From an uncultured Bacteroidales bacterium (GTDB lineage: Bacteria; Bacteroidota; Bacteroidia; Bacteroidales; F082): a DNA stretch of 64,000 nucleotides. Below, piece by piece: positions 49,422 through 58,627 of this stretch. The stretch's first letter is position 1. Each line of letters opens with the position of its first letter. Under the pieces are notes generated by a model, which was not told where the DNA came from, did no database searches, and worked only from the letters and a program-made list of their open reading frames with translations. A program made the translations under genes and the position numbers. The stretch spans positions 1 through 64,000 of the forward strand of contig CAJOCJ010000001.1 of NCBI GenBank assembly GCA_905236635.1, written 5' to 3'.

Positions 49422-51152
49422 CTTAAGTTTGTCACCAGTCTGTTCGATGATAGCCTTGTAGAACTCGTCGCTGTACTTAGGCTGTTCCACTTTCGGAGCT
49501 ATGTACTTGTAACCATCAGGTTTTTCCTGCGGAGTCTTAACATTGCCATCCATATACTTCACAAACAGATAATGATAGAAGGCCTTCCAGTCGGCGCAGA
49601 GCTTCATTGCCTCGGTGTTGGAATACTTGGTGAGGAACTTCACAGCGTCGTCTGGGTTGTTGGCATAGATCTCAGCCGCCTTAGTGTTGATGTTTTGTAC
49701 CGATTTCACCCAGCCCTGCTCGTATTCGGCCTGTTTTGCCGCAATCTCTGGATGGATGTAGTCGTATTTGGTGTATGCGAAGTTTGACACCTGGTTGAAG
49801 ATCCAGAAGCCTGCTGTCTCCGACCACTCCATCATCGAGCCGTTGCCTTCGCGATAGCAGAGTGGAATCTCTGTCATACAGGTGTACATCGGGCAATACA
49901 CGGTGTTGGCGCAGTCATCGACGCCCCACCAGATGATACCGCCAATCTCGGGAATTCTGTTGCCGTTGCTCTGCGACACGAATGAGAAACCTGTTTGCTG
50001 TGTTGCGGTGGTTCTTTCATGCACATATTCTACGCCATCGACTTCAAATCCCATCGGGCGCCAGCGGTATGGGCAGTGGAACGGACCCGCTCCGAGGTCG
50101 AGCGACATGTCGAGCTCGGTGCCCTCGAGGTGGTCACGCATGAAGTTCATCATGTCGAGCACCGACACCTTCTTGTTTGGCTTCACCCACAGAGGCATCC
50201 TGTTGCTCGGGAAGTTCTCGGTGGTCTGTGCGACACCCTTCTCGTATGGCTTGGCACGCTTGATGTCGCGACCGGTTGCATAGTCCCAGTAGGCGTCCAT
50301 ACCGTCGGTAACCTGGTTGAACATAGCCCACACACGGATTTCGCAGGCACGTGCGCCGCTGAAATCGACAGGAGCATAGACGTCGGAGAACGAGAAATCC
50401 TCGTCTTTGCCGGCATACAGGTTGTTTTTCTTTGCAAACGAGATGACATCTTCGGCATAGATGCAGTCGATGCTCTTGTCGTTCATGAATCTCTTGAAGT
50501 CCTTAGATGTGACAGATGTCTTGTTTTTCTTGGCGAGAGGGAAGGTGGTGATACGTGCCTGGTTGGCGTGTCCGCATACATATCCGTCGGGGATGCGGCG
50601 TGCTACCCATACCATGCCTTTCTCAAATTTGCCCTTGCCTATGAGTTCCATAATCCAGACCTCTTCGGTGTCGGCGATAGAGAAAGACTCACCTTCGCTG
50701 ATATAGCCATATTTTGCTGTGAGTTCCGCAATGTTCTTGATGGCTTCGCGGGCTGTCTTGCAACGTTGCAGAGAGATGTAGATCAAGGTGCCATAGTCCA
50801 TTATGCCGTCGCCCTCCCAGAGGCACTCCAGGCCGCCGTATGTCGTCTCGCCGATGGCAAGTTGGTATTCGTTCATGTTGCCTACCACGTTATAGGTGTG
50901 ACGCACCTCTGGAATCTGTCCGAGGAAACGTCCGCTGTCCCAGTCGTAGATATCGCGCATGGTGCCCTCAGGATAGTCGGCAGCAGGATAATGATACAAC
51001 TCTCCGTAAAGCACATGAGAATCAGCGGCATACGATATCATGGTCGAGCCGTCGGCCGATGCGCCCTTAGTAACGAGGAAGTTGGTGCATGCCATAGCCT
51101 CCGTCATGCCGAGAAGGCTAACAATTGCTAATAATGTCAAGAAATTTTTCAT
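49413..51152 (-). CDS. C69-family dipeptidase (PepD-like)
   Basis: C69 dipeptidases are N-terminal nucleophile hydrolases that cut dipeptides; activity needs removal of the segment before a Cys. The 579-residue protein has a signal peptide ending MTEAMA, directly followed by the putative nucleophile Cys22 in ACTNFLVTKGASADGSTM. The body carries NEYQLAIGETTYGG, EEVWIMELIGKGKFEKG, the RIPDGYVCGHANQARIT motif and NRIPEIGGIIWWGVDDC. Length suits secreted Bacteroidetes members. It shares a 4-base overlap with ribF, probably one operon, and ends in a strong terminator. Confidence 0.94.
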   Translation of the reverse strand: MKNFLTLLAIVSLLGMTEAMACTNFLVTKGASADGSTMISYAADSHVLYGELYHYPAADYPEGTMRDIYDWDSGRFLGQIPEVRHTYNVVGNMNEYQLAIGETTYGGLECLWEGDGIMDYGTLIYISLQRCKTAREAIKNIAELTAKYGYISEGESFSIADTEEVWIMELIGKGKFEKGMVWVARRIPDGYVCGHANQARITTFPLAKKNKTSVTSKDFKRFMNDKSIDCIYAEDVISFAKKNNLYAGKDEDFSFSDVYAPVDFSGARACEIRVWAMFNQVTDGMDAYWDYATGRDIKRAKPYEKGVAQTTENFPSNRMPLWVKPNKKVSVLDMMNFMRDHLEGTELDMSLDLGAGPFHCPYRWRPMGFEVDGVEYVHERTTATQQTGFSFVSQSNGNRIPEIGGIIWWGVDDCANTVYCPMYTCMTEIPLCYREGNGSMMEWSETAGFWIFNQVSNFAYTKYDYIHPEIAAKQAEYEQGWVKSVQNINTKAAEIYANNPDDAVKFLTKYSNTEAMKLCADWKAFYHYLFVKYMDGNVKTPQEKPDGYKYIAPKVEQPKYSDEFYKAIIEQTGDKLKVY

Positions 51153-52084
51153 AGTTTGTTATTTAAAATGTTAATAATTTGCTGTTCGTCAATGCCAATT
51201 TGGCGTTTCAAGGCTTCAAAATTATCAAATTTTTCGTCATCTCTGACAAAATCCACAAATCTTATTTTTATCTCTTTATCGTAAAGATTGTTGTCGAAGC
51301 CAATGATATGGGTCTCAATGCTTTGTGGACGGTCGTCATGCAGCGTCGGGCGTTTGCCAATATACGTCATCGAAGGATAAGATTTGCCGTCGATTTCTGC
51401 GAAAGTGGCATATACACCAGGTCTTTCGATGAGCTTAAACTCTTCTGAAACCTCAATATTTGCTGTCGGATAGCCTAATTCGTGTCCCACTTGCCGTCCG
51501 TGAACCACCGTGCCGGTATATGAAAAGTCGTATCCGAGGAGTTTGTTGGCGTTTTTCACATCTCCATTTTCTAAAAAATGACGTATCTTGGTTGAGCTAA
51601 CTGCCACATTGTCAACGTCTTGCTCTTGGATCTTTTCTACTTTAAAATGGTATTGGTTGCCGAGTTCATAGAGCATCTCGAAGTCACCGGTGCGTCCTTT
51701 TCCGAAATGATGGTCGTAGCCGATGATAAGCACTGCCGGATGGATTTTTTTTACAATAAAATCTTTGATGAATTCTTCCGATGAGATGGCGGCGAACTCT
51801 TTTGTAAATTTTATAATGATAAGATTATCAATGCCTAACGCCTCTAGATGACGTATCTTCTCCTCCTGTGTCGTGATGAATTTTATTCCTGCGCCGCTGC
51901 TCAATACCTGTCTCGGATGAGGGTAAAACGTCACCACCACGCTCTCGCCTTCCATCTCCTTCGCGCGTCTCACCATGTTTCTCAGAATCTCCTGATGCCC
52001 ACGATGCACCCCGTCGAACGTCCCGATGGTAACGACGGCGTTTGGTACAGTCTTAAAATCGTCTATGTTATAATAAACATTCAT
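51149..52084 (-). CDS. ribF: RibF, bifunctional riboflavin kinase/FAD synthetase
   Basis: RibF makes FMN from riboflavin and then FAD. The 311-residue protein has the nucleotidyltransferase domain first (VTIGTFDGVHRGHQEILRN; VVTFYPHPRQVL; VLIIGYDHHFGKGR; VSSTKIRHFLENGDV), then the kinase domain from about 185 (GTVVHGRQVGHELGYPTANI; RPGVYATFAEIDGKSYPSMTYIGKRPT). Length is standard. It follows asd after a 43-bp gap and overlaps the dipeptidase start by 4 bases. Confidence 0.97.
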   Translation of the reverse strand: MNVYYNIDDFKTVPNAVVTIGTFDGVHRGHQEILRNMVRRAKEMEGESVVVTFYPHPRQVLSSGAGIKFITTQEEKIRHLEALGIDNLIIIKFTKEFAAISSEEFIKDFIVKKIHPAVLIIGYDHHFGKGRTGDFEMLYELGNQYHFKVEKIQEQDVDNVAVSSTKIRHFLENGDVKNANKLLGYDFSYTGTVVHGRQVGHELGYPTANIEVSEEFKLIERPGVYATFAEIDGKSYPSMTYIGKRPTLHDDRPQSIETHIIGFDNNLYDKEIKIRFVDFVRDDEKFDNFEALKRQIGIDEQQIINILNNKL

Positions 52085-52110
52085 CTATACAAAAGTCATC
52101 CTTGGTTGAA

Positions 52111-52157
52111 GATTTCTCCACTACGCTTCACTTCGTTATGCTTTGCTCGAAATGACG
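52111..52157. repeat. REP-like element arm, copy C, overlapping the asd 3' end
   Basis: GATTTCTCCACTACGCTTC through GCTCGAAATGACGGG matches the right arm of the element at 23082-23195. It covers the asd stop codon and its last ten codons. Confidence 0.75.
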
Positions 52158-53132
52158 GGAAACCAAGTATTCCGCAATCTCCACAGCGTTGGTGGCAGCA
52201 CCTTTTCTAATATTGTCGCTCACTACCCAGAAATTGAAACCGTTTGCAATGCTGTTGTCGCGTCGCATCCTACCAACGAACACCTCGTCTCTGTCGTATG
52301 CCATGATAGGCGTCGGATACAGATTTTGACTTGGGTCATCAGTCACGATAATACCTGGGGTATGTTCCAAGATATCTCTAATTTCTTGAACATCATATGG
52401 TTGCAAGAATTCGACATTCACCGATTCGGAGTGTCCGCCATAGACTGGAACGCGTGCCACTGTTGCCGAGACAGCGATATTGGAATGTAAAATCTTGTTT
52501 GTTTCGAAAATCAGTTTCTCTTCCTCTGTGGTATTGCCGTCCTCAAGGAAATTGCCTCCGTGAGGGATGATATTCTCGTGTATCTGATGAGGATATGCTG
52601 GGTTTTCAGCCTTCTCGCCGCGTTGTTCGCAATGCAGTTGGTTGAGTCCCTTGATGCCGCTGCCGCTCACCGACTGATATGTCGAGACCACTATACGTTT
52701 GATGCCATAACGACGATGCATAGGAGCCAAAACCATCACCAGTTCTATTGTCGAGCAGTTTGGGTTGGCGATGATATGAGTGTCGGCAGTGATGTCGCTA
52801 GCGTTGATCTCAGGAACAACCAGCGGGATACCCACTTTCTTACGCCATGCCGAGCTGTTATCAACCACGTAAGTGCCTTTGGCAGCAAACAATGGCGCGT
52901 ATTTCAGCGAGGCATCGGCACCCGCCGAGAATATCGCTATGTCTGGACATTTCTCTATAGCGTCTTCAACAGAGATCAAAGTGTGTTTTTTGCCTTTGAA
53001 AAGTGTCGTTTTGCCTATCGAACGCTCCGATGCCGCCACGATAAGCTCGTCAATGGGAAGATTACGCTCCTCCAAAACCTGAAGCATCTTCTGTCCGACC
53101 AAACCTGTGACTCCAATAACTGCTACTTTCAT
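52128..53132 (-). CDS. asd: Asd, aspartate-semialdehyde dehydrogenase
   Basis: Asd reduces aspartyl phosphate to aspartate semialdehyde, the branch point to Lys/diaminopimelate, Thr and Met. The 334-residue protein starts at the ATG at 53132, with a GGAGG ribosome-binding site 8 bases ahead, unusually strong for this genome. It has the Rossmann motif VIGVTGLVGQ, catalytic Cys126 (ANPNCSTIEL), YQSVSGSGIKGLNQLH and VPVYGGHSESVNVEF. The last ten residues (SRHFEQSITK) are encoded by an arm of a REP-like repeat, not by normal family sequence. A gene-distal repeat insertion is the likely cause. Confidence 0.97.
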   Translation of the reverse strand: MKVAVIGVTGLVGQKMLQVLEERNLPIDELIVAASERSIGKTTLFKGKKHTLISVEDAIEKCPDIAIFSAGADASLKYAPLFAAKGTYVVDNSSAWRKKVGIPLVVPEINASDITADTHIIANPNCSTIELVMVLAPMHRRYGIKRIVVSTYQSVSGSGIKGLNQLHCEQRGEKAENPAYPHQIHENIIPHGGNFLEDGNTTEEEKLIFETNKILHSNIAVSATVARVPVYGGHSESVNVEFLQPYDVQEIRDILEHTPGIIVTDDPSQNLYPTPIMAYDRDEVFVGRMRRDNSIANGFNFWVVSDNIRKGAATNAVEIAEYLVSRHFEQSITK

Positions 53133-53158
53133 GTCTTTGTCCTCCAAATTGTAAAATG

Positions 53159-53242
53159 TTATTTACAAATAAGCCTTTTTTGTAAACATTTTTTTAGATT
53201 TCCTTCGCTTTTATGCAAGTTGTGTTAATTCTTATTTACAAA
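53159..53242. promoter_or_regulatory. Direct repeats TTATTTACAAA between asd and the lamin-tail gene
   Basis: TTATTTACAAA occurs at 53159-53169 and 53232-53242 in the divergent intergenic region, both followed by A-rich DNA. The spacing (73 bp, about seven helical turns) could suit a regulator, but chance is possible in this AT-rich stretch. Confidence 0.3.
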
Positions 53243-53266
53243 CGCAAAACCTAAAATTTATTATCA

Positions 53267-53274
53267 TACTTTTG
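53267..53274 (+). promoter_or_regulatory. -7 promoter element for the lamin-tail gene
   Basis: TACTTTTG matches TAnnTTTG and ends 37 bases before the ATG at 53312. Confidence 0.5.
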
Positions 53275-53311
53275 TGCAAAAATAGCAAAAAAATCACTAA
53301 CATTTGTAGTT

Positions 53312-55885
53312 ATGGGTGCAAAAATGTTTCATATTTTGGCATACCTTTTATTAATACTGCCGCTTTCGGGTTTCTGTCAGGTTGTCGACGACTTCTCGGA
53401 CGGCGATTTCACTGCCAATCCGACGTGGACGGGCACCGATGAGCTCTTTATGGTGAACTCCAACAACACCCTGCAACTCAACGCCCCTGCTGCCGGTAAT
53501 GCATGGCTTTTTTGTGATGACGACATTGCAGCTGGCGTTGGTGACGGCAAATTCGAATGGCATTTCTGGCTTAAAGAAGCATTTTCGCCTTCAGGCAACA
53601 ATTTTAGTGATGTCTATCTATGTGATAACTATTTCGTCCGGTTTGGAGAGGCGGGGAGTAACGATGTTGTCGATTTGCAACGTGTCGAGGGTTCTTCATC
53701 CGTTAGCGTCTGCCGTGGCACCGACACGTTTATAGCGTCATCGTTTTCCGCCTACTTCAAGGTGACACGCGACGACCACGGTGAATGGAAAATATTCGTC
53801 GATAAAGATGGAATGGGCGACTATCTCCTTGAGGCTCAAGGTTTTGACGATACTTATGAACCTTCCGGACATTTTGGGATAAAATGCACTTATAGCAACA
53901 GCAACGTCAAGAAGATATATCTTGACGACGTCTATGCTGGCGCTCTCATCATAGACACACAGCCGCCGACGCTAAATAACATAGAGGTGTTGCTTTACAA
54001 CAAGCTGCAACTCGATTTCGACGAGCCTGTCGATAACGTCTTCGCCCTCGATGCCAACAACTATACTCTTGACCATCAGATAGGTCATCCAATGTATGCC
54101 GAATATAATGGCAACAACCGCTCATCCGTGATACTGTCGTTTTCAAAAACAATAGAAGAAGGTGTTAATTATACGTTGACAATCAATAAGATACAAGATA
54201 TGGAGGGCAATGTCGCGGAGAATGTCACCTATACCTTCTGTCATTATAACGTTCATGAAAACGACATAGTGGTGAACGAGATTATGGCCGACCCCGAGCC
54301 GATTGTGGGGCTGCCGCCGTATGAATATGTGGAGTTGTATAACACCACCAACCATTCCATCAATTTGCAAGGCTGGTCTTTTGCCATTGGAAACAGCGAA
54401 AAAGAGATAACACAAGATATTGAAATTCAGTCAGATAGCTATTTGATTTTATGTAAAGAAGACGCCGTGCCTTATATGTCAGATTATGGTGAATGTGTGG
54501 GTTTTGCCTCGTTTTCTATACCAAATTCTGGTTCTTTGATTTATATTAAGTTTCATTTAATTTTAGTTTTTGAGGTTACGTACAGTAACTCTTGGTATCG
54601 AGACAATGAGAAGTCCGACGGCGGATGGTCGTTGGAGCAGATCGACCCACACTCACCATGTTTGGAGGCTGAAAACTGGCGTGCCAGCTGCGACTATCGT
54701 GGAGGCACTCCAGGTGCGCAAAACTCTGTAATTGGCGAGGTCTTCGTCACCCCTGGCATTGACTATATCGACGTGTTGTCGTCGAACAGCATAGAGGTGT
54801 TTTTCAATCAGAAGATGCTGTCGTCGTCGCTTGAAAACACTGATAATTACACGATAATTGAATTTGATTCTCATCCTAATACGGCAAGCCCGTCAGAAGA
54901 CAATAAAAGCGTAACCTTGGTTTTTCAACAACATTTCATTGGCAAAAGATTTTATAAACTTTCGGTTTTTGATGCTTCAAATTGTATGGGAGTACCGGTC
55001 TTCGACGGTTGTGGTTACGCTTTCGGGCTCCCCGACGACGCGGTTGCGGGCGATGTGGTCATCAACGAGATTTTGTTTGACCCCATCAGTCCCGCAGCCG
55101 ACTACGTTGAGCTTTACAACAACTCTGATAAGGTGCTGAATATCAGCGACTTCAAGCTTGGGATGGTGAAGGAGTCGTTCCCGAGTCCTCCCGACACCAC
55201 TATAAAGGTTATAACTTCCGAAAACCGCCAGATAATGCCGCGGCAATATGTTCTGTTGACCACATCGCCCGCAGAGATAGCGTCGCAATATGACTGTGAG
55301 AGCAAGAATTTCCTTCGTATGAGCTCTTTTCCGTCGTATCCCAACAGCGGCGCGGCGGCCTTGCTGTTGTTTAGAGATACTGTCATCGATGCGATGAGCT
55401 ATTCCGAAAGCTCGCATTATCCGTTACTGACCACCACCAAGGGCGTAGCGCTCGAGCGTGTGAGTCCGGACATCAGCTCGTCGGACCCCGAAAACTGGCA
55501 TTCCGCCGCCGCGCCGCTATATGGCACCCCTGGATACCGTAACTCGGTGTTTGTCGAAAACGAGGAAAGCACTGCCGTTGTCGAGATGGTTCCGCCTGTG
55601 TTTTCTCCCGATGGCGACGGCTTCGACGACATCACCACCGTCAACCTGTCGGATTTCGATGTCGGTTATACGGCACGAATCAAGATTTTCGACTCGCACG
55701 GACACTTTGTCAGGGATCTGGTGAGCGGACAAAACATAGCAAACCAAAATCGTTTCGTGTGGAACGGTCTCGACGACAACGGCAGAATAGTGCCGGCGGG
55801 GATATATGTTGTGTTTGTGGAAGTGTTTGATGTTCATGGAGATATAAAACGATTCAAGAAGGCCGTCGTCGTGGCGTCAAAATAA
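53312..55885 (+). CDS. Secreted lamin-tail-domain surface protein with gliding-type C-terminus
   Basis: The 857-residue protein has a signal peptide (to about GFCQ at residue 23), a concanavalin-like N-terminal domain at about 25-215, a Big_5-like Ig domain (PPTLNNIEVLLYNKLQLDFD), and two lamin-tail domains at about 310-470 (DIVVNEIMADPEPIVG) and 575-750 (DVVINEILFDPISPA) separated by a second Ig-like module. The C-terminus (PVFSPDGDGFDDIT to FKKAVVVASK) resembles the FlgD-like or gliding-associated T9SS end (type B-like). Such proteins sit on the surface, often of gliding Bacteroidetes; no enzyme motif is seen. An AT-rich patch at about 54510-54590 alters the first lamin-tail domain. Confidence 0.87.
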   Translation: MGAKMFHILAYLLLILPLSGFCQVVDDFSDGDFTANPTWTGTDELFMVNSNNTLQLNAPAAGNAWLFCDDDIAAGVGDGKFEWHFWLKEAFSPSGNNFSDVYLCDNYFVRFGEAGSNDVVDLQRVEGSSSVSVCRGTDTFIASSFSAYFKVTRDDHGEWKIFVDKDGMGDYLLEAQGFDDTYEPSGHFGIKCTYSNSNVKKIYLDDVYAGALIIDTQPPTLNNIEVLLYNKLQLDFDEPVDNVFALDANNYTLDHQIGHPMYAEYNGNNRSSVILSFSKTIEEGVNYTLTINKIQDMEGNVAENVTYTFCHYNVHENDIVVNEIMADPEPIVGLPPYEYVELYNTTNHSINLQGWSFAIGNSEKEITQDIEIQSDSYLILCKEDAVPYMSDYGECVGFASFSIPNSGSLIYIKFHLILVFEVTYSNSWYRDNEKSDGGWSLEQIDPHSPCLEAENWRASCDYRGGTPGAQNSVIGEVFVTPGIDYIDVLSSNSIEVFFNQKMLSSSLENTDNYTIIEFDSHPNTASPSEDNKSVTLVFQQHFIGKRFYKLSVFDASNCMGVPVFDGCGYAFGLPDDAVAGDVVINEILFDPISPAADYVELYNNSDKVLNISDFKLGMVKESFPSPPDTTIKVITSENRQIMPRQYVLLTTSPAEIASQYDCESKNFLRMSSFPSYPNSGAAALLLFRDTVIDAMSYSESSHYPLLTTTKGVALERVSPDISSSDPENWHSAAAPLYGTPGYRNSVFVENEESTAVVEMVPPVFSPDGDGFDDITTVNLSDFDVGYTARIKIFDSHGHFVRDLVSGQNIANQNRFVWNGLDDNGRIVPAGIYVVFVEVFDVHGDIKRFKKAVVVASK

Positions 55886-55923
55886 ATTGCAAGAAAAAGA
55901 CCGAAGGTATTAAAAAATATTCG

Positions 55924-55931
55924 TACCTTTG
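55924..55931 (+). promoter_or_regulatory. -7 promoter element for the LysE-family gene
   Basis: TACCTTTG is an exact TAnnTTTG match 24 bases before the ATG at 55956; an in-frame TTG inside it is not a start. Confidence 0.6.
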
Positions 55932-55955
55932 TCGTTTGTAGCAAAGTATAGATAT

Positions 55956-56675
55956 ATGGTCTTTTTTCACGGCGCATTGATGGGTCTGACCCTGGCAACG
56001 ATCTTCGGATTCGGGCCTGCGTTTTTTTTATTGATTCAGACCAGCATCAGCAAGGGTTTCAAGAGGGCTTTGATATTCGACCTTGGCGTCTTGCTGAGCG
56101 ACGTCATCGTTGTAGTGTTGATGATGCTTACATCTATACAACTCACCCTCGACGACAGTGCCAACATGGTGGTGGCGGGCATCACCGCAGGTTTGATAAT
56201 CATAGGTTTCGGCATCTTCACATACTATAGCAAACCTGAGAAGATAGTGGCTCGCTCGGAGAAGAAGAGCGCCCAGCTCGCCGAGATGGATAAGAAATTC
56301 GAGAAGATAGACCAGCGTTTCGATAAAATAGATGAGAAACTCGACATCAAACGCGAGGGTCCGAGATGGTATGTCGTCCTCTCGAAGGGCTTCGTGATGA
56401 ACATCTTCAACCCGTTCATCTGGGTGTTCTGGATGACGACGGTTGCAACAGTCTCAGGTACAGAGATTTACAATGGTAACGATTATCTCGTGGGGCTGTT
56501 TTTCCTAGGTACCTTCACCACGGTCTTCGCCATCGACATACTGAAAATCGTAGGTGCCTACTCCTTGAAACGTTTCTTCACCGAGCGCCGCATGAAACTC
56601 CTCAACCATGGCACAGGTATAGTCCTGGCGCTATGCGGTTTGGCACTTATTATCAGGGTGATTTTCTTCAGATAA
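55956..56675 (+). CDS. LysE-family transporter
   Basis: LysE-type exporters pump amino acids or other small solutes out of the cell. The 239-residue protein starts at the ATG at 55956 and has six helices: about 3-28, 40-62, 70-88, 148-172, 182-202 and 215-235. The family's GFGPAFFLLIQTSISKGFKR start is present. A charged coiled-coil-like insertion (EKKSAQLAEMDKKFEKIDQR) between helices 3 and 4 is longer than in classic LysE. The exported substrate is unknown. Confidence 0.9.
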   Translation: MVFFHGALMGLTLATIFGFGPAFFLLIQTSISKGFKRALIFDLGVLLSDVIVVVLMMLTSIQLTLDDSANMVVAGITAGLIIIGFGIFTYYSKPEKIVARSEKKSAQLAEMDKKFEKIDQRFDKIDEKLDIKREGPRWYVVLSKGFVMNIFNPFIWVFWMTTVATVSGTEIYNGNDYLVGLFFLGTFTTVFAIDILKIVGAYSLKRFFTERRMKLLNHGTGIVLALCGLALIIRVIFFR

Positions 56676-56676
56676 T

Positions 56677-56704
56677 GCAGAGACGATGTGTACATCGTCT
56701 TTAC
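56677..56704. repeat. GTAGAGACG-type palindromic repeat, copy 5
   Basis: A 28-bp palindrome (GCAGAGACGATGTG, TACATCGTCTTTAC) fills the gap between the stops of the convergent LysE and recJ genes and shares its GACGATGTG core with the copy at 26141. Confidence 0.8.
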
Positions 56705-58429
56705 CTAGAATTTAATATCCTTCACATTCAACTGCAAGGTTGTCTTTCCTTGCCAGAAATTCTCTTCTATGTAGTAGCACATGGTGAACGGCTCCTTGTC
56801 GTGGATGCGCTCATAGAGGTCGCCTTTCTGGAATGCGATGCCTGAAAACACAAAGTCAGTATTGCCTTGTTGCATCACGCTGAGTTTCAGGTGTTTACGG
56901 TTGCCGACGGCGCGTGAGAAGCCCGCATCGACCACGTTTCTTGTGAGGAACACAGGCGAGAGGTTACCTGGTCCGAACGGCGCAAACTGCTTGAGGATAC
57001 GCACGAACTTAGGCGTGATGTTGGTGAAGTCCATCTCGATGTCGACGTTGAGCTCAGGGGTGAGGTCGTCGTCTTCGAGGTGCTCAGAGACATATTTCTC
57101 AAAACGCTCTGAAAACTCTTGTAAATTCTCAGGTTTCAGAGATAATCCCGCTGCATATTTATGTCCACCGAAGTGCTCGAGGATGTCGGAGCACGAGTCG
57201 ATGGCGTCGTAGATGTCGAAGTTCTTGATGGAACGTGCCGAGCCCGTGATGAGGTTGCCTGAGCGTGTCAGCACTATCGTCGGGCGGTAGTACGAGTCGG
57301 TGAGTCGTGACGCCACGATGCCGATGACGCCCTTATGCCAGTTCTCGTTGAATATCACGGTGCTCTTGGCGTTACGCATCTTCTCGTCGGCGTCAATCAT
57401 TTGAAGAGCCTCTTCTGTGATGGCGTTGTCAAACTCACGACGTTTTGAGTTGAGGTCGTTAATGCTTGCTGCGAGTTTCTCGGCGTGGTCTTTGTTCGTT
57501 GCAAGAAGCAGACGCACTGAGTCGCTTGCTTTCTCCAGACGGCCTGCCGCGTTGATACGTGGTCCAATGAGGAATACCAAGTCGCTGATAGTCAACTCTT
57601 TATCTCCTACGTTCTTCTGTTCGGCCTGACGAAGCACTGCCGCTATGCCCGGACGCGGGTTCTTGTTGAGCTGGATGAGTCCGAAGTATGCCAGAACACG
57701 GTTCTCGCCTGTGATAGGTACTATATCTGCTGCGATGCTAACTGCAACATAGTCAAGGAGTTCGTACACTTCTTCTATAGGACGGCCGAGGCGCATCGCA
57801 AGTGCTGTGACGAGCTTGAAGCCCACGCCGCAGCCCGAGAGCTCTTTGTAAGGATACTCGCAGTCGGGACGTTTCGAGTCAAGCACCGCCACGGCGTTAG
57901 GTATCACCTCGTCCGGACGGTGATGGTCGCAGATGATGAAGTCGACGCCGCGTTGGTTGGCATATTCTATCTTCTCCACCGCCTTGATGCCGCAGTCGAG
58001 CACAATGACGAGACCGAAGCCGTTGTCGGCGGCATAGTCGATGCCTTTATATGAGATTCCGTACCCTTCCTCGTAACGGTCAGGGATGTAAAATTCTATC
58101 TTCTTCTTGTTGACAAAATTCTTGAGATACGTGTAAATCAAGGCGACAGCGGTGGTTCCATCGACGTCGTAGTCGCCGTAGATGAGGATCTTCTCGCCGT
58201 CGTGCATGGCCTTCTGCAGACGGTCGACAGCCTTGTCCATGTCTTTCATCAAGAACGGGTCGTGGAGCTGTGACAATGACGGACGGAAGAAGTTTTTAGC
58301 CTCGTCAAAATTGGTGATTCCACGCTGAACGAGCAAAATAGCCAAAATCTCGTCGATGCCCAGCGACTCCGACAAGCTTTTAACTAATTGTTTATCTACA
58401 TCTTGTGCTATTATCCAGCGCGTTTCCAA
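56705..58429 (-). CDS. recJ: RecJ, single-strand-specific DNA exonuclease, with TTG start
   Basis: RecJ degrades single-stranded DNA 5' to 3' in recombination and mismatch repair. The 574-residue protein carries the DHH-family motifs: ILIYGDYDVDGTTAVALIY, VLDCGIKAV, ICDHHRPDEVIPNA, a GIAADIVPITGENR-like VSIAADIVPIT, and the DHHA1 region SARSIKNFDIYDAIDSC with GGHKYAAGLS. The protein must begin at the TTG at 58429 (TTG GAA ACG): no ATG occurs between it and the upstream in-frame stop five codons before, and the next Met lies about 60 residues in. A TAATTTTG promoter element lies 16-23 bases upstream. Confidence 0.96.
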   Translation of the reverse strand: METRWIIAQDVDKQLVKSLSESLGIDEILAILLVQRGITNFDEAKNFFRPSLSQLHDPFLMKDMDKAVDRLQKAMHDGEKILIYGDYDVDGTTAVALIYTYLKNFVNKKKIEFYIPDRYEEGYGISYKGIDYAADNGFGLVIVLDCGIKAVEKIEYANQRGVDFIICDHHRPDEVIPNAVAVLDSKRPDCEYPYKELSGCGVGFKLVTALAMRLGRPIEEVYELLDYVAVSIAADIVPITGENRVLAYFGLIQLNKNPRPGIAAVLRQAEQKNVGDKELTISDLVFLIGPRINAAGRLEKASDSVRLLLATNKDHAEKLAASINDLNSKRREFDNAITEEALQMIDADEKMRNAKSTVIFNENWHKGVIGIVASRLTDSYYRPTIVLTRSGNLITGSARSIKNFDIYDAIDSCSDILEHFGGHKYAAGLSLKPENLQEFSERFEKYVSEHLEDDDLTPELNVDIEMDFTNITPKFVRILKQFAPFGPGNLSPVFLTRNVVDAGFSRAVGNRKHLKLSVMQQGNTDFVFSGIAFQKGDLYERIHDKEPFTMCYYIEENFWQGKTTLQLNVKDIKF

Positions 58430-58565
58430 AACAAAAAATTTTTAACTCGCAAAATTAAGAAATTTTTTTCAGATTTTCAAGAAAAAAAGGAATTTTTTTG
58501 AATAAAAAAATAAAATAATATAACTCGTTAATAATTAACAAAATACAAATACCAAAAAATTCTTT

Positions 58566-58592
58566 AAACTATAAACCATAAACTGTAAACTT
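58566..58592. repeat. Short heptameric repeat between recJ and purH
   Basis: AACTATA, AACCATA, AACTGTA and AACT follow with a 7-bp period just ahead of the purH promoter element. Confidence 0.6.
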
Positions 58593-58597
58593 TTTAT

Positions 58598-58605
58598 TAT
58601 ATTTG
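58598..58605 (+). promoter_or_regulatory. -7 promoter element for purH-mreBCD
   Basis: TATATTTG ends 22 bases before the purH ATG at 58628. Confidence 0.55.
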
Positions 58606-58627
58606 CAAGTTAAAACATGAGCAGAAA

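Noticed and set aside
49995-51131. A 378-codon open frame on the plus strand opposite the C69 dipeptidase gene
   Set aside because: It lies antisense within a well-supported gene, and its translation shows no coherent domain; long antisense frames are expected from the codon use here.
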